A stretch of 64,000 nt of DNA from Metellina segmentata (lineage: Eukaryota > Arthropoda > Arachnida > Araneae > Tetragnathidae), in the NCBI GenBank assembly GCA_947359465.1, contig OX375873.1, forward strand, positions 57,755,573-57,819,572. The letters are read 5' to 3'. This document shows positions 1 to 11,461 of this stretch, in pieces. Every line of letters begins with the position of its first letter. Position 1 is the stretch's first letter. Position numbers and translations under genes: made by a program. The notes beneath the pieces are model-generated. The model saw only the letters and a program-made list of their open reading frames with translations, had not been told where the DNA came from and ran no database searches.

Positions 1-1685
1 AAAGTGTCCGCAGATTAGTTATTGATTGAACCAATTAAAATATCATTACGTTATTACAAATAAAATTTGAAATCGAAAATTTTACTTTTACTGCACTGTA
101 GGAAAGTGTACAGAATTTGAAGAGTTCAAAATATTGCAAAAATGTTTAAGTCAGTGGTCCAGGTGTAGAATTATATTCAGTGTTCTGCAACACAATTCCA
201 AGCAATTACAATTGTTTTGCTGGCATTTTGTCCTAATTTTGAAAACTGCAGTAAGATTTTAAAAAAAGACGTAAAGCACAATTACCAGCTAAATATGTAT
301 TATATTTATAATAAAACATAAAAATTAATTATTACTTAAATCCAAGGCATACTTTCAGAATTTGTAATCTGTTGATTACTTTTCAAGTTAAATATTTTGT
401 CATTGATATAGAAGATGTGTTATTTATAAAGTGTTTGTTGTAATTTGGGTGGTGTAGGGAGGTTGTTCTGTAGCTAGAGAAGAAAAAAGCCGTGGCAACG
501 AGGGCATTTTTCACTATATCATAACTTCTGATTGAAACAAAGGGCCTAAATTTTGATAATATTATAGAAAAAATTGTTCTGCTACGCGCGTCGTAGTTTT
601 TAACACTTTCAGCTACCTCGGTCAGTGGTACAATTTTACGTTGCAACAATTTTAACTTATCCTATCAACAAAGAGTCGTTTATCATATGGCTGTTGAAAA
701 TTTTCAATGAGCACTGTGTGTGCTATTGCCATATTTAAAATTTTATAACATATTTTATGAAAAATAATGTTTAACTATAACAAAGGTAAAAATTAGTTGA
801 AATTGGGTTACGTTCGAGCATGTAACAATACTTAATTGAGAGAAATGTTAAAATGAATTTTTTAATTACAACATGCAAGTTAAATATTTCATTGCTTACC
901 CGATCTGTCTCACAGGAACGGAATAACAGGAGGTTAAAAAGGTGTTAATAAATTAAAAAATAAAGAAAATTTTTAAAACAAGAGTTTTTAATTCATGTTC
1001 CCTTGAAATATTTATCTTTTCTATCGTCACTTCGACTTCCGCCTCTTACCAAATAATGCCTGTGCTGAGGGTATTCACACTACAGGAAGAGAGAAAATAA
1101 ATATAGATAGCTATCGACGTAAACATCTACATAATAGAGAGGAAGGGGAAATCCACAAGATAAACGTACTCTCTCTCTGTTGTCACAAAATTTTAAATTA
1201 TCCTCTAACCCTATCAGCATTATAACGGTATTGAGTATTTATTTACTCGTAAAGACTCAAGAAAGCGTCTAGGATTACTTTATTTTGGTGTTTATGATTA
1301 AACACACTATATATATAAGTGTAGAAAGATTAAATGTGTGCATGTAAAATTTAAATCGTTAGAAGTCCTCTCATTATTTCTGGTCACTACATTCGTCTAT
1401 TTTTAGACTCAAATTTTTTAACTTGTTGCATTGGTTATAGTTCGCAGCCAATTGCTTATTGCTTAGCTCGTCTTTAAAAATTAATAAAATCTTCTTGACA
1501 AAGTATCTCACAAATTTTGGCATTAAGTTGTTTTCATTAATGTGACGCTATTTTTGAAGTAGTTAATTTATTTTAAATGATATTTTTGTTCAAAAAATAG
1601 ACGATTGTAATTGTTTTTTAATTAGTTCAATCATTTTATATTACAAAAAAATCATAATAATTCAAGTTCTAATTTTTCCTGAGTG
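1..1685. other. AT-rich DNA, no gene recognised
   Basis: The stretch is strongly AT-rich and stop codons are dense in all frames. The longest open frame (88 codons, minus strand, about 383-649) has no motif I recognise. No RNA gene or transposon end was seen. Confidence 0.6.
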
Positions 1686-1850
1686 AACATTGATGATCTG
1701 TGTGATCTTGTTTGTAAAGATGTGATCTGAATTATGAATAAACATTGATGATGTGTGTGATCTTGTTTGTAAAGATGTGATCTGAATTATGAATAAACAT
1801 TGATGATGTGTGTGATCTTGTTTGTGAATATGTGATCTTAATTATGAATT
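1686..1850 (+). repeat. Tandem repeat, 3 copies of a 55-bp unit
   Basis: Three head-to-tail units start at 1686, 1741 and 1796 with AACATTGATGAT and each ends with AATTATGAAT. Units 1 and 2 are nearly identical; unit 3 has several substitutions. The unit carries smaller echoes of TGTGATCT. It is a short minisatellite with no coding potential. Confidence 0.9.
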
Positions 1851-1912
1851 TGAATTTCATGGCACCATGCCATACAGAATAAGTGCAAACTGATTAAAAT
1901 AGCCAATGAGCC

Positions 1913-2556
1913 CAGGCCTCGAAATAGATTTTTTAATACAGGTGCACTTTGTGCACCTAAGTTTTTAAATTAGGTGCACAGATTATATTTTAGGTGTACA
2001 TTTAAAAAACCGTAATGTAAGAGCATTAACTTAATATAAACTACTTTATTAGTAGGGTATGTTTAGATAGGTTAATAGTAGATAGTAAATAAAAATATTT
2101 AGACAATTTTTTTTATCTGCGAAAATATTACTTACAAATATTCAATCATCAGACAATGGTGGGTAAAAAACACATAAAAAATAAACGAGTACAAAATATT
2201 TTAAGCAGATAAAATCTGAGTTTAAAGATAAATAGTGACAATATTTGTTTACGATAGGCATTGGCTAGACAATTCTCAAGAATTCCTACGGCTTTACACT
2301 TCATTGAATTCCATCTGTAATTTTTAACACGAAGTGTTTACAGAAATGCGGGAATACAGAATGCAGAAATTCCAACAGAACCATCTGGAAAAAGTTTTGA
2401 TCATCGGAAAGTTCTGGTAGCAGTGACCCCCAGTATACCTTACTCCTATATAAACCGTGACGACCCATCGATTTTGTTTTTGCATAGTGTGTATTTAGGA
2501 ATTTTAATTGTGTTCCTTTAGACCGAGAGAGGTCGATCTCGGTATTTCGAGCCCTG
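1913..2556. mobile_element. Possible non-autonomous hAT-like element (MITE)
   Basis: Imperfect terminal inverted repeats are visible: CAGGCCTCGAAATA at the left end and, read from the right, CAGGGCTCGAAATA. Just inside the left end is a hairpin, AGGTGCAC-TTTG-TGCACCT, followed by further copies of the TAGGTGCAC or TAGGTGTAC motif. CAGGG-type termini with subterminal repeats are usual in hAT elements. No convincing 8-bp target duplication is present (AATGAGCC left, ACAGCCTC right), so the class and exact ends are uncertain. There is no coding sequence. Confidence 0.35.
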
Positions 2557-5500
2557 ACAGCCTCATTTAAATTTATAAAATTTTAAATTTCGGTAATATT
2601 AATCATTGAGGATTAGTTATGTGTTTCCTATACGTACTTGATCATTATGCGCTAAACGAACTTTCTAGTAAGTAACCCAGTTTGAAACCTTCAATAAAAA
2701 TGAACAGGAACCTTTGTAAACAATAAAAGGTAAAACTGAACATTTTTGCACTGCATTAGCACATAAAACTGCATTAGTTTCTCGGATCTGTCACTTATAA
2801 AAATGGTAGCGAACACTTTTAAGAGTACTCAAGGTCAAAAGGCATAGGTTTGAGCCTATTATGATCCTGTTTAATCAGTGAGAGTGCTCTTTTTCAAAAA
2901 ATTTTAATTGTTAAGACAGACAACCGGAAAATATAACTGTGACAGGAAACCCGTAACATTATTGTGTTGACCCTGTATAACCTGTTTGGAGTCTTCGAAA
3001 TAATTTGATTTCTAAAATAACTGTATTAAAAGTAACAAGAGTTTTTCATATCTTATTTTGTAAGACACCATACCCAGACCTTCCAGGTTGATTAATCCTC
3101 TGATGGACTAAAACTTTTAAATCCGTTCTGAAACCTGCAGTCTTCCTGGCATAACTTCTAACCAGCTTTGAAATTCTTGGCAAATAAAATCTTTCCTATG
3201 ATTCTTTCAATTAATAAATGTAGTTATTTTTTTGTAGGTGAAAGAAATAATAATCCACCAAGAATATCTTGACACACAGGGGGCTAAGATCCCGACACTT
3301 ATGTACCTCTAACGACTCCGAGATACTTAGAACTCTTGTTATCAATTCAAAACACAAGCCTCAGTGTTCGACACAAATTTTCTGAATGTTTCGCGTTGGG
3401 AAAACTTCTGATAGAGATTGTGAAACAATGTGGCTTTCTCCCAACATTGACAAGTGAAGCCATATTTCATCTCACCAGAATCGAGATAGTTTCCATCATA
3501 CGACCCGTCATCTGCCGGGTCCACAAACACAGTGACATTTGTGGTCAAGAACGATCACCCTGCAGCCATTCAAACGAGACCCCATTTATTTTGTCACCAG
3601 AAATGGTCAGGAGGGACAGTTTTCGCGTAATCACGTACTCCGCGTCGAGTCAACAAAATAGCGTTATATAATAATAATAACAAACGAATCAGCAACAAAA
3701 AACGCCAACCCCAAGGAATAAATAATAAAAAACGAAATTTCCACCAAATGCGTGACAAGCGGAGAGAAATGGATGTAAAGGGTTAGGGGAATAGCGTTGG
3801 ACTAGTTCTGAGGCAAGGAATTGAGGTTCTGCATTCTTGGCCCTTAGCTTGAGGCTCCCATCTCGCGCAGAGGGGGTTATAGGGCAAACAACACGATTGC
3901 GATGACCTTGTTTCGGTTTTACCTAGTCTTTTGGGAGATCGATAATAGATGGAATCGCATGCAGTGGAATCAAAGGATAGGGGATGAACCTCATCCCAAG
4001 GGCAGTGTTAATGAATCCAAAACCACGAAATGGATACCACTAGATGCGGGAACAAAGCAGCATGAGTTGTTTGAGCTTCGTAAACATCAGATAACCAAAG
4101 AAAAATAAACTATGGGTGCAAGGTTTTTTGAAAATGATCTCGCTTTAAATGCATAGTATACGCTTTCCATTTCCTACGCCTAATGCTTATGGGTGCAAGT
4201 GCTTTTAAAGATAAGTCATAGAGTATCACAAATTCTTTTTGACAGCAAAACAATGCAAAATTTGTTGCAACTGAAAAGCATCTTTCCACTCACTTTGAGA
4301 TAATAAATTTACGAGAGAGAGCTTTTTAATAAAATCTTGCTTTGTTTGTTGTTGATACTTTCGAATGTTATAAAACATGTAAATTTAGAATACATGCGTT
4401 CAGGTAAAAATAAGCTGAAAACACTGAATTGCCATTTCGTTGGCATGTTACCGACTACATGTGCGTGAATAATATTTTTGGTCTTAATCTGGGCGATTAG
4501 GGCCCTTCTTGAGTGGTGTGCTGGATTCACAAATGCACGTTTTCAGAAAAAATAGAGGCAGATAAAGAAAAAATATGCCTTTAACTTTAAATAAACATGC
4601 CCAGCAGTAAATTTTCCAATATTATGAATATAATGCTTATTCGGGGTCTTTGTAGTTTCTATTTACGCGATTGCAATAAAATATACTTTTAAATCTGCCT
4701 ATTTTTTTATTTTACATTAAATTATTTTAAGTCAAAAAAGTATGACTGTCAGGGATGTCATGAGAGGAACAATCTATGGAGCTCGAACCGTTCCCAAAAT
4801 GAGTTTGGAAAATTAAAACTTCCTGAAACACATGCTGAAGCTATTATTATAACAAATACAAAACACGTTTTGTACATTAATGGTAAATATGCGTCCGAAT
4901 CGTCAATAATCTGAAAACAAAAAAAACGCAATGCTCATTTAAATATCTACCTTCTCATTAAATAGAAGATGGATCACGTGGGCGGAGTGTCTGTCGTGAG
5001 ATCTCTGAAGGGTAAATCGCGTGACTTACGAATAGACTTAGCCGATTAGCTATAGAAGCGAAATAATGTTTTTGAATAACGGTCGATAATCACTTTAGCC
5101 AATCAATAATTTAGGATTCATGCTTTTCCCTACTACCATGGGACGAATTTTCAAACCGTGTGACCGGAAGAAATAAAATACAGCTAAGTGCACATGTTCA
5201 GTCTATTTCAATGAAAAAACCGATGCATTTAACAGTACAATGTGTAAGGAAAAGGGCAAAAGAAGATTGGGCCATCGAAAATATTTTCTGACTACGTGCT
5301 TTATAAAAACGTTCTTAAAAAAAAAAAATTATTGTGGTTTGCACGTAGGTAGCTCATACCTCAAGAACGCCCATGTGGGTTCTCGACGTATAAGTCGTGG
5401 TACCACTAATACGAGGACAGACTTCCTTTATAAGAAAACCAACTATTTGTACGAATTATGCATAACGCTAACCTTAAAGCTATTTAAGATGGTTTTATGT

Positions 5501-6230
5501 ATCCTTCTAAGAGCCTGAATCACTTGAGGCCCACTCCTAATACTTTGTGGTTTGGGCCCAGCCAAACTTGAATATGCAGGTAATGTGAGCAGTAAAATAT
5601 GCAGTCATTCAACCCCACAGAGGTGTCGAAACCAAGGGCCGTATGATAGCTACATCATGAGAAGAGGCGCCAACTCCAAGGGCTCAATTTGTTTTTATAG
5701 TTGAGGTCTGCTTGATAGTCGAAGACTCTGTCTTTATGAGGGACTTCGCAGTTGGGCTTGCACTCTTGGGTAAGATATCAAAAGTAAAATAAATTATACA
5801 GATAATTTGGATGAAGTATCAAAAAATAAATATTCCTAGCTAAATGCTTACAGGCCTTATACTCCTCGGATTAAGCCACTCTTCAGCCTTTAGGGTACCT
5901 TGGCATCTTAGGGCTCTGAAGTGAAGTTGAAATTATCTCCTATATCAAGGGAAATGTATACTATGCGACTTGTACCACACGAACTTTCAGACATGGATCT
6001 AAGGTCCCTTAGTCTATAACTTGTCCAAGAGAACTAAAGAAAACAAATTTATTTGGAAAACATTCATGTATATACTATGTTAGGAAAATTAAGTCTTAGT
6101 TGCCATCTCCCCTCATAATTTCTCCAAGTAGGAAGGAGCCATTGGTGTCATATACACCAAAGGTACGTACATAGAGTAAATGAATCTTGTTAAGAACAAT
6201 TTTAAACAGGAACACGGAACCAAGACTGAC
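2557..6230. other. Long non-coding stretch, no gene supported
   Basis: Open frames here are at most 111 codons and overlap one another on both strands without recognisable domains. Composition is AT-rich except around 3290-3640 and 4960-5160. The 68-codon minus-strand frame at 3342-3548 begins at TTG with a stop just upstream and has no defensible splice structure. Short phrases around 5870-6180 look like decayed repeats but could not be assigned. Confidence 0.5.
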
Positions 6231-6299
6231 CTGTTTTTCAACAGCCGAACCAATATATTTCAATCACTATAGCACTACAAGGACGTATTTGTGAACCAC

Positions 6300-6490
6300 T
6301 GAGCTACTCTGGTGCTCCACGCGGGTAGATTCACGTTACGTTTCTATACATCCACAAATTGTAGGCACAAATAGTTTATAGGGAGGCCACATAGACTGGG
6401 AAATATTCATTCCTTAACACGGATTCGAACCGGGATTCTTTAAATCACAAATTCTGCATCCTGACCACTAGACCGATTGGTCCTCTCACC
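6300..6490 (-). repeat. Degenerate tRNA-like / SINE-head sequence
   Basis: On the minus strand, GGTCTAGTGGTCAGGAT resembles a tRNA-Glu D-arm (A box) and CCCGGTTCGAATCCGTG resembles a T-arm (B box). The outer sequences GACCAAT and TTAAGGA do not pair as an acceptor stem, and the anticodon stem is not convincing. A tRNA pseudogene or SINE head fits better than a working tRNA. Confidence 0.35.
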
Positions 6491-6590
6491 AAGGCTAATT
6501 AAATTATATATCATTTCAACTCATACCTTCAATGTAATTTGAAACTTAATCACCGTCAAATTATTCTTTTATGTTAATAATAAATACGAT

Positions 6591-6611
6591 TGATCATTCG
6601 TTGAATGATCA
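6591..6611. repeat. Perfect 9-bp inverted repeat with 3-nt spacer
   Basis: TGATCATTC at 6591-6599 and GAATGATCA at 6603-6611 are exact reverse complements around GTT. It stands at the left edge of the GC-richer block that follows. It could be a dimeric protein-binding site or a chance palindrome. Confidence 0.6.
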
Positions 6612-6639
6612 TGCGGGATTTTAATGATTAAATTCCATT

Positions 6640-7130
6640 GCTTCAGGAAGAAAGAGTCCATTCTCGTTATCTGGCTATGTGTTCATATAAATCCTCTCTC
6701 CATTATCCCAGCATCAGCTATTAGGCACTGGGAATCACGATTTTTCAGCGGCGCTCACATGCCATTTCAGTCAGGACTCAACGAGCTGTAAACAATCCCA
6801 GAGATAATCAGCCGCGCGCGCCTTTTGATCTGCCAACCCGATAACGATCCGATTGCCCATGGAATGAAGCAGAACTTGTCAAAGTTCTGCCACCGAGACC
6901 GACAGAAAAGATCTCTCCCCTTTCCATCTTGCTCAAAAAAGGACGTAAACAAAGAAAGATGCTGCTTTCTGGCATCATTAGGTGCGATAACCATCCACAA
7001 TTCCATGGGATTTTACTGTGTGCCCATGGTTGGGATCTTTTTCCTCCACTCCAGGCTCGTTTAGCGCGTAATGATTGTGTTTCTCTTTCTTCCATGGGCA
7101 GACAATAATGGTACACTTGTTGCGATAAAA
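6640..7130. other. GC-richer non-coding block, candidate conserved regulatory element
   Basis: This block is clearly less AT-rich than its surroundings and contains no recognised repeat. It is open in several frames on both strands at once (79-110 codons), as expected from few TA-rich stops rather than from coding. It holds forkhead-like GTAAACA at about 6788 and 6944, GATA cores such as CGATAAC, and a GCGCGCGC run at about 6813-6820. Enhancer function is inference only; no homology was tested. Confidence 0.25.
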
Positions 7131-8289
7131 AAGAGTGCATTGTATTACAGGATAAATGGGTTATTAAAATTTATGTGCGGTGATAAAACGAGGTGTGTTC
7201 GGTTTTGGGTCAAAGGCTATCGTTTTTATCAAAGAGGTTAATCAAAACAATGAAAACATGTCATAGAGGGTAGGAAATGTTTCTTTTTAGCTAAAAAATA
7301 AAATGTGAAAGATATTGATGAATGTTAACAATGAGCGAAAACTGTAAATGATACACACGCACGCTGTTACTTAACTATGCCTTTTTGTTTTAAAGTTGTT
7401 ATTCCAAACGTTAATTTCCAACGTGCAATTAAAAATATTTTCATTCATAATTGTACAGGTTTCAAAGGATTACAAGGGTAAGTTTCATAAAACGTGCACA
7501 AATCTCACAAATTAAATACAAGAGCATGCATCTAAGACACCTGCAAAAGTGGTAATTTCACATGATTCTTTTCACTCTGGGTATATGAACAGCTGCATGA
7601 CAAATTAAATCAGCACTATCACTATCTATTCTATGAATTTGTCTTCTTAAAAATTTATAAAGTGATGAGCTTCATTTAAATTTAGCACCCAATTTATAAT
7701 TTACTATAGCAACACTCATCTACTTTCACCTAATTTCAAATTTGAATCAAACTTTAGATCCGAATTTAATTTCAGCTGATTTGGCTCATCCGTTTCTGGA
7801 TAATGAATTTAGAAAATTTAGGGCACCTAAGTATATTACGAAATAGTATTCCGATTGCACTGAAATTCATTATTACGTTACTATTTAAGAACTCAAAATC
7901 TACTTAAAATTTACTTTAGTTCACCTTTTAGTATTAAAAATTTATTTAAAAGTTATAATCAAACAACTTCAGAGAAGAAACTTCAATATATTTCAATTCC
8001 AGCAGGTTCAGTACTTAAAGGATAATGCATAATATTTCATCAGGGTTTGTTATTTCTTTTTACAAAATATGTCTAAAATAGCGAGTACTAAATTTATTAT
8101 TGAGTTTGTGAAAACTACTTTTAAATAAACAATTTTTTTTCACAAAATTAAAGAACATATTATACATTGCAGGTATTCGACTTAATGTAAACGATACTAA
8201 AATATTGAGTGTTGTTTAAAAAATATAAAAACATTATAAGAAAACTTTGGTAAAGCTATATTAGGTAAAAGCTATTTCAACGTTTTATA
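7131..8289. other. AT-rich DNA, no gene seen
   Basis: No open frame of note, transposon terminus or RNA gene was found between the GC-richer block and the left end of the Helitron candidate. Confidence 0.6.
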
Positions 8290-9842
8290 TCTCTCTATAT
8301 TAAAAAAAAGTTACCGCCGCCGCCGCCGCCGCCGCCGAAGAATTGAAATTTTTGTTGTTTAGCTCCATTCTTAGACGGTTTCCCGAGAAAGTACTGATCG
8401 GAAAAATATGAAATTAACATGCTTTGTTCTTCATCGTATTCCCTAGATAATTATTAAGATTTTTTTCCGATGCGGCTATTAGTTTAGGTTTTATTAAGTG
8501 TTAAAGTTAAAGAAGTGAAATTTCTTCCGCGAGTGAGCAAAACACATTCAAAATTTCAGTCTTTAGTCGTGAGTTTTTTTTTAAGAGTACCTCTCAACGT
8601 AAATTTTTGCAGCTCGTCGAGTTTTTTTTTAAATTTAAATTTGGTTCTTGATAATATTTTTTTGAAATTCAGGAAAAATCGGGACATTTTTGTTACTTTT
8701 TTTTAAAACTGCCATATCTATATCTAATTACTATTAGTTTTTAATTTTTAAAATATAGCAGTATACCTCAGAATATACTCTTTCTTACGGTACTATTATT
8801 TTTGAAATCGGTTAATAATTAAATTGGATGCGATCAAAAGTTCGTCATACAAAATTCGGAATCTTTGGATATTTTCGCTACTTATTGTTAAAACCGTTTT
8901 GTCTACGGCAAAAGCCATTATTTTTTAAATTTGAAAACATCACTGAATACATTACATTACACTCTTTCTTATGGTACAATTATTTTTCAAATTGGTTAAT
9001 AAATAAAATCGATGCAAATAAAAGTGGGTCATACAATTTTCGGAACTTTCAGATCGTAACTTCCGATACAAAACTAAAATGGTCATATCTGTATAGTATT
9101 ACTGTTAGTTTTTAATTTTAAAAATATTGCAGTATACCTCAGAATATACTCTTTCTTACGGTATAATTATTTTTAAAATTGGTTCATAAATAAATTCGAT
9201 GCAATCAAAAGTTGGTGACACAAATTTCGTATTTTTCAGTTCGCATAGCTGCTTCCGAAAGCAGTAGTGGGTTACACTTTTGACTATCGGGTTTGCCAGA
9301 TATCAAATTTATCGTAGCAACAATTGCCATAAAAACGATTTCTTTTTATTTGGCGAGGAAAAAGGCTCGCTTTTTTCCCTCTGTTTTCAAGACAGTTTAC
9401 CGACAAAGTACAGATCGTAAAGTTTGGATATTAACAATGTTTAGTTAAAATTGTACAGGGAACAAGATGCAGAAGATTTTTTACTGATGCGGCTATTAGT
9501 TTAGGGTGCATTAAGTGTTAAAGCAAAAAAAAGTTAAATCACTTGCGAAAGAAGTATTGGTTTGAGAAAGCAAACCAAACGGATTGCGTAGCAATCCCCG
9601 GGGTCGGCGAGCGTAAGCGAGACGCAGCGAAGCCCTCGCTGTGACGTCATGAACCGGAAAGTGAAATCAGCATAATACGAATTATTCAGATAGTTTCACT
9701 CTGTGAAAGTAATGTTGGTTTGCGAAGCAAACCAAATGGTATCTGTGACAGGAGTGTTGGTTTGCGAAGCAAACCAAATGGGATTGCGCAGCAATCCCCG
9801 GGGGTTGGCGAGCGTAAGCGAGCAGGGGGCGGAGCCCCCTAG
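8290..9842 (+). mobile_element. Non-autonomous Helitron candidate HelA, copy 1 (1553 bp)
   Basis: The element begins TCTCTCTATATTAAAA, ends CTAG, and is flanked by A on the left (8289) and T on the right (9843). This is the A|T insertion pattern, without target duplication, of canonical Helitrons. A near-identical copy at 39806-41353 has the same termini and the same A|T flanks, which fixes both ends. A stem AGGGGGC-GGA-GCCCCCT runs into the terminal CTAG. Inside are (CCG)8 at 8314-8337, three degenerate modules of about 185 bp (anchored on CTCTTTCTTA near 8779, 8962 and 9150), and a block near 8385-8520 echoed near 9400-9545. No Rep/helicase is encoded, so any movement would need an autonomous partner. 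The hairpin does not sit several bases before CTRR as is usual, so another rolling-circle subgroup is possible. Confidence 0.8.
9557..9842 (+). repeat. HelA 3' hairpin array, two end-like modules (copy 1)
   Basis: Successive inverted repeats occur at 9557-9578 (TTGGTTTG arms), 9581-9597 (GGATTGC-GTA-GCAATCC), 9715-9735 and 9757-9777 (TTGGTTTGC-GAA-GCAAACC plus AA), 9780-9798 (GGGATTGC-GCA-GCAATCCC) and 9824-9840 (AGGGGGC-GGA-GCCCCCT). Most loops are G-N-A closed by GC pairs. The order TTGGTTTG hairpin, GGATTGC hairpin, GGCGAGCGTAAGCGAG, then a CCC-rich hairpin occurs once at about 9557-9640 in degraded form and again at 9757-9842. Confidence 0.85.
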
Positions 9843-9846
9843 TATA

Positions 9847-10230
9847 CACTATATAGACAAGAGTATTTGAACGCTGCATGTTTTTCAGAAAAAGTGATTT
9901 ATTATTCTATTTAGTAAAGTAATGGGTAGGCCCTCATTTTTCTTGTAATACAGTTGCAACACGTCGAGGCATACTTACCACAAGTTCTCTTTGTAAGTAT
10001 GGGCAGAAATAGATCACCATGCTTCTTGCAGGGCTGAGAGAAGAGATTGTTGTGAGTGTTATATATATATATATTCTGTTTAGTTCCTGCTCTATTTTGG
10101 TGGAGTTTTTTTTTTTTTTTTGCTTTTTTGTGGTGTTTGCGGGAGTGGTGTATGAGTAATTTTTTCAGACTAATGCTGCTCATATGTAGAAAACAACATT
10201 TTATGTTGTCTGGGTCAGGCTCGTTCCTGA
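9847..10230 (+). mobile_element. Tc1-like element remnant next to HelA copy 1
   Basis: TA followed by CACTATATAGACAAGAG resembles the terminal inverted repeats of many Tc1-like elements. The following AT-rich sequence contains ACACGTCGAGGCAT and GATCACCATGCTTC, phrases I associate with the subterminal regions of Tc1-like transposons. No transposase and no opposite TIR were found, so this is one end of a decayed or non-autonomous copy. The Helitron sits 4 bp before its terminus, so the pre-insertion sequence would have read TATATA at the junction. Confidence 0.45.
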
Positions 10231-11461
10231 TGACGCCCTAATCCACCAACATATCTTCATTTTTTTATAATTTTTTAACACTTTTGTTGTAATTTTTTTT
10301 AAATTCCCATGTTCTTGAAATTATATATATATATAATGAACAATCCAAGTTAATATTTCCAGAGTGTAAATTACAGTTAGATTAACACATTTATTGATCA
10401 ATTTTCGATTGCCACATGCATACTAAAAACTGTTTCCGTTAAAATATTCTTTACCTACGAAATACATTTGATTTTGAAACATAACATTCATATAAACATA
10501 TCCGAAAAGACTAAAAACCGGTTTCGTATCGAATGTGTGTCAAAATAGTAGCCTCAAAGCACCTAAGCATCCGAAATCCCAGTATCCTTTCTAACACATT
10601 TCTCTCTATTATCTAAATTACATTTGCAGTAATTAACAGCCTGTAGGGAGATAACTTACTGGAAATGTTTTTTTTCTCACTTGCGAGGTCGAGTTCAAGG
10701 ATCTTTGCTTAACGTTCGTGACTACACTTGATACATAGTGTGATCTATCTCTCCTTGTGTCGCATATCTATGCAGGGCGGACGGCAACGTGGTCAAGAAA
10801 ACTTGAATTTCATTTAATTTTTAAAAGAAGAACTGTATTGTTCAAAGCATTGAATAGTCGACACCTGTTCAGCGAAGAAAACAAATCGCTGTCATTGTGA
10901 ATTTCTAGGGAAAGGCGAAGGCTGCATTAATTACTTAGATTGTTCGAAATATGCAATAGTTTAATTCGATTATTAATCAATCGAATGTGTATCAAGGTTG
11001 CATTAAAATGAGGTTATTGGGTATCCTTACTGTATCTCGGGGTTTTGTTCAATATTGGATTCATCGGTAAACACCCTTTCTATTAAATGGTATTGGTTTG
11101 GGATTGACTTCAGTCACGAACGTGAAGAAGCCTATTGTTTCTGATTTGACCTTGTTTGTATAAATATTTGCGATTCTTCACCAAGCCCAGATTTTATGAT
11201 AAAGTTCATAAACTTCGAAAGTGGTTGTATAATGTGTCAGTTATTTATATCTATACTTAGCAGATCAAAAAGAGTTTTTTATTGAGCAACAGTTTAATCT
11301 TGTAACACATGTATATAAATCATTGGTTCATGATTAGAATATTTGTGAACAGGGTGGGCAACCACGAGTCATTGTCAAAATCCATTGATGAAAGTGCAGT
11401 TTTCATGCAGTCGATATTATGGTCTACGATTCCATACCGAATGATCCTATTTATTTACCTA
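10231..11461. other. AT-rich DNA, no gene seen
   Basis: Contains a short (AT)n run around 10322-10336 and poly-T stretches. A similar TATATATATATA run lies just upstream at about 10061-10074. No coding or transposon signal was recognised. Confidence 0.55.

Noticed and set aside
1686..1850. Considered as a CRISPR-like array
   Set aside because: The units are contiguous with no unique spacers, in an animal-type genome.
3342..3548. Minus-strand frame with acidic DPADDGSYDGNYLDSGEMKY stretch, considered as an exon
   Set aside because: It starts at TTG just after a stop, the nearby TGCAG acceptor-like site would put TGA in frame, and no donor or neighbouring exon could be defended.
6410..6490. 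tRNA-Glu-like sequence on the minus strand
   Set aside because: The A and B boxes are recognisable but the acceptor stem does not pair and the anticodon arm is unconvincing. Treated as a tRNA-derived repeat.
6767..7140. Overlapping minus-strand frames of 79 and 110 codons
   Set aside because: Open on both strands because the block is GC-richer, with no domain, no splice context and no family resemblance.
9682..9879. Minus-strand 65-codon frame over the HelA 3' end
   Set aside because: Its repeated residues (LVCFANQH twice) are simply the duplicated TTGGTTTGCGAAGC hairpins. It is not a protein.
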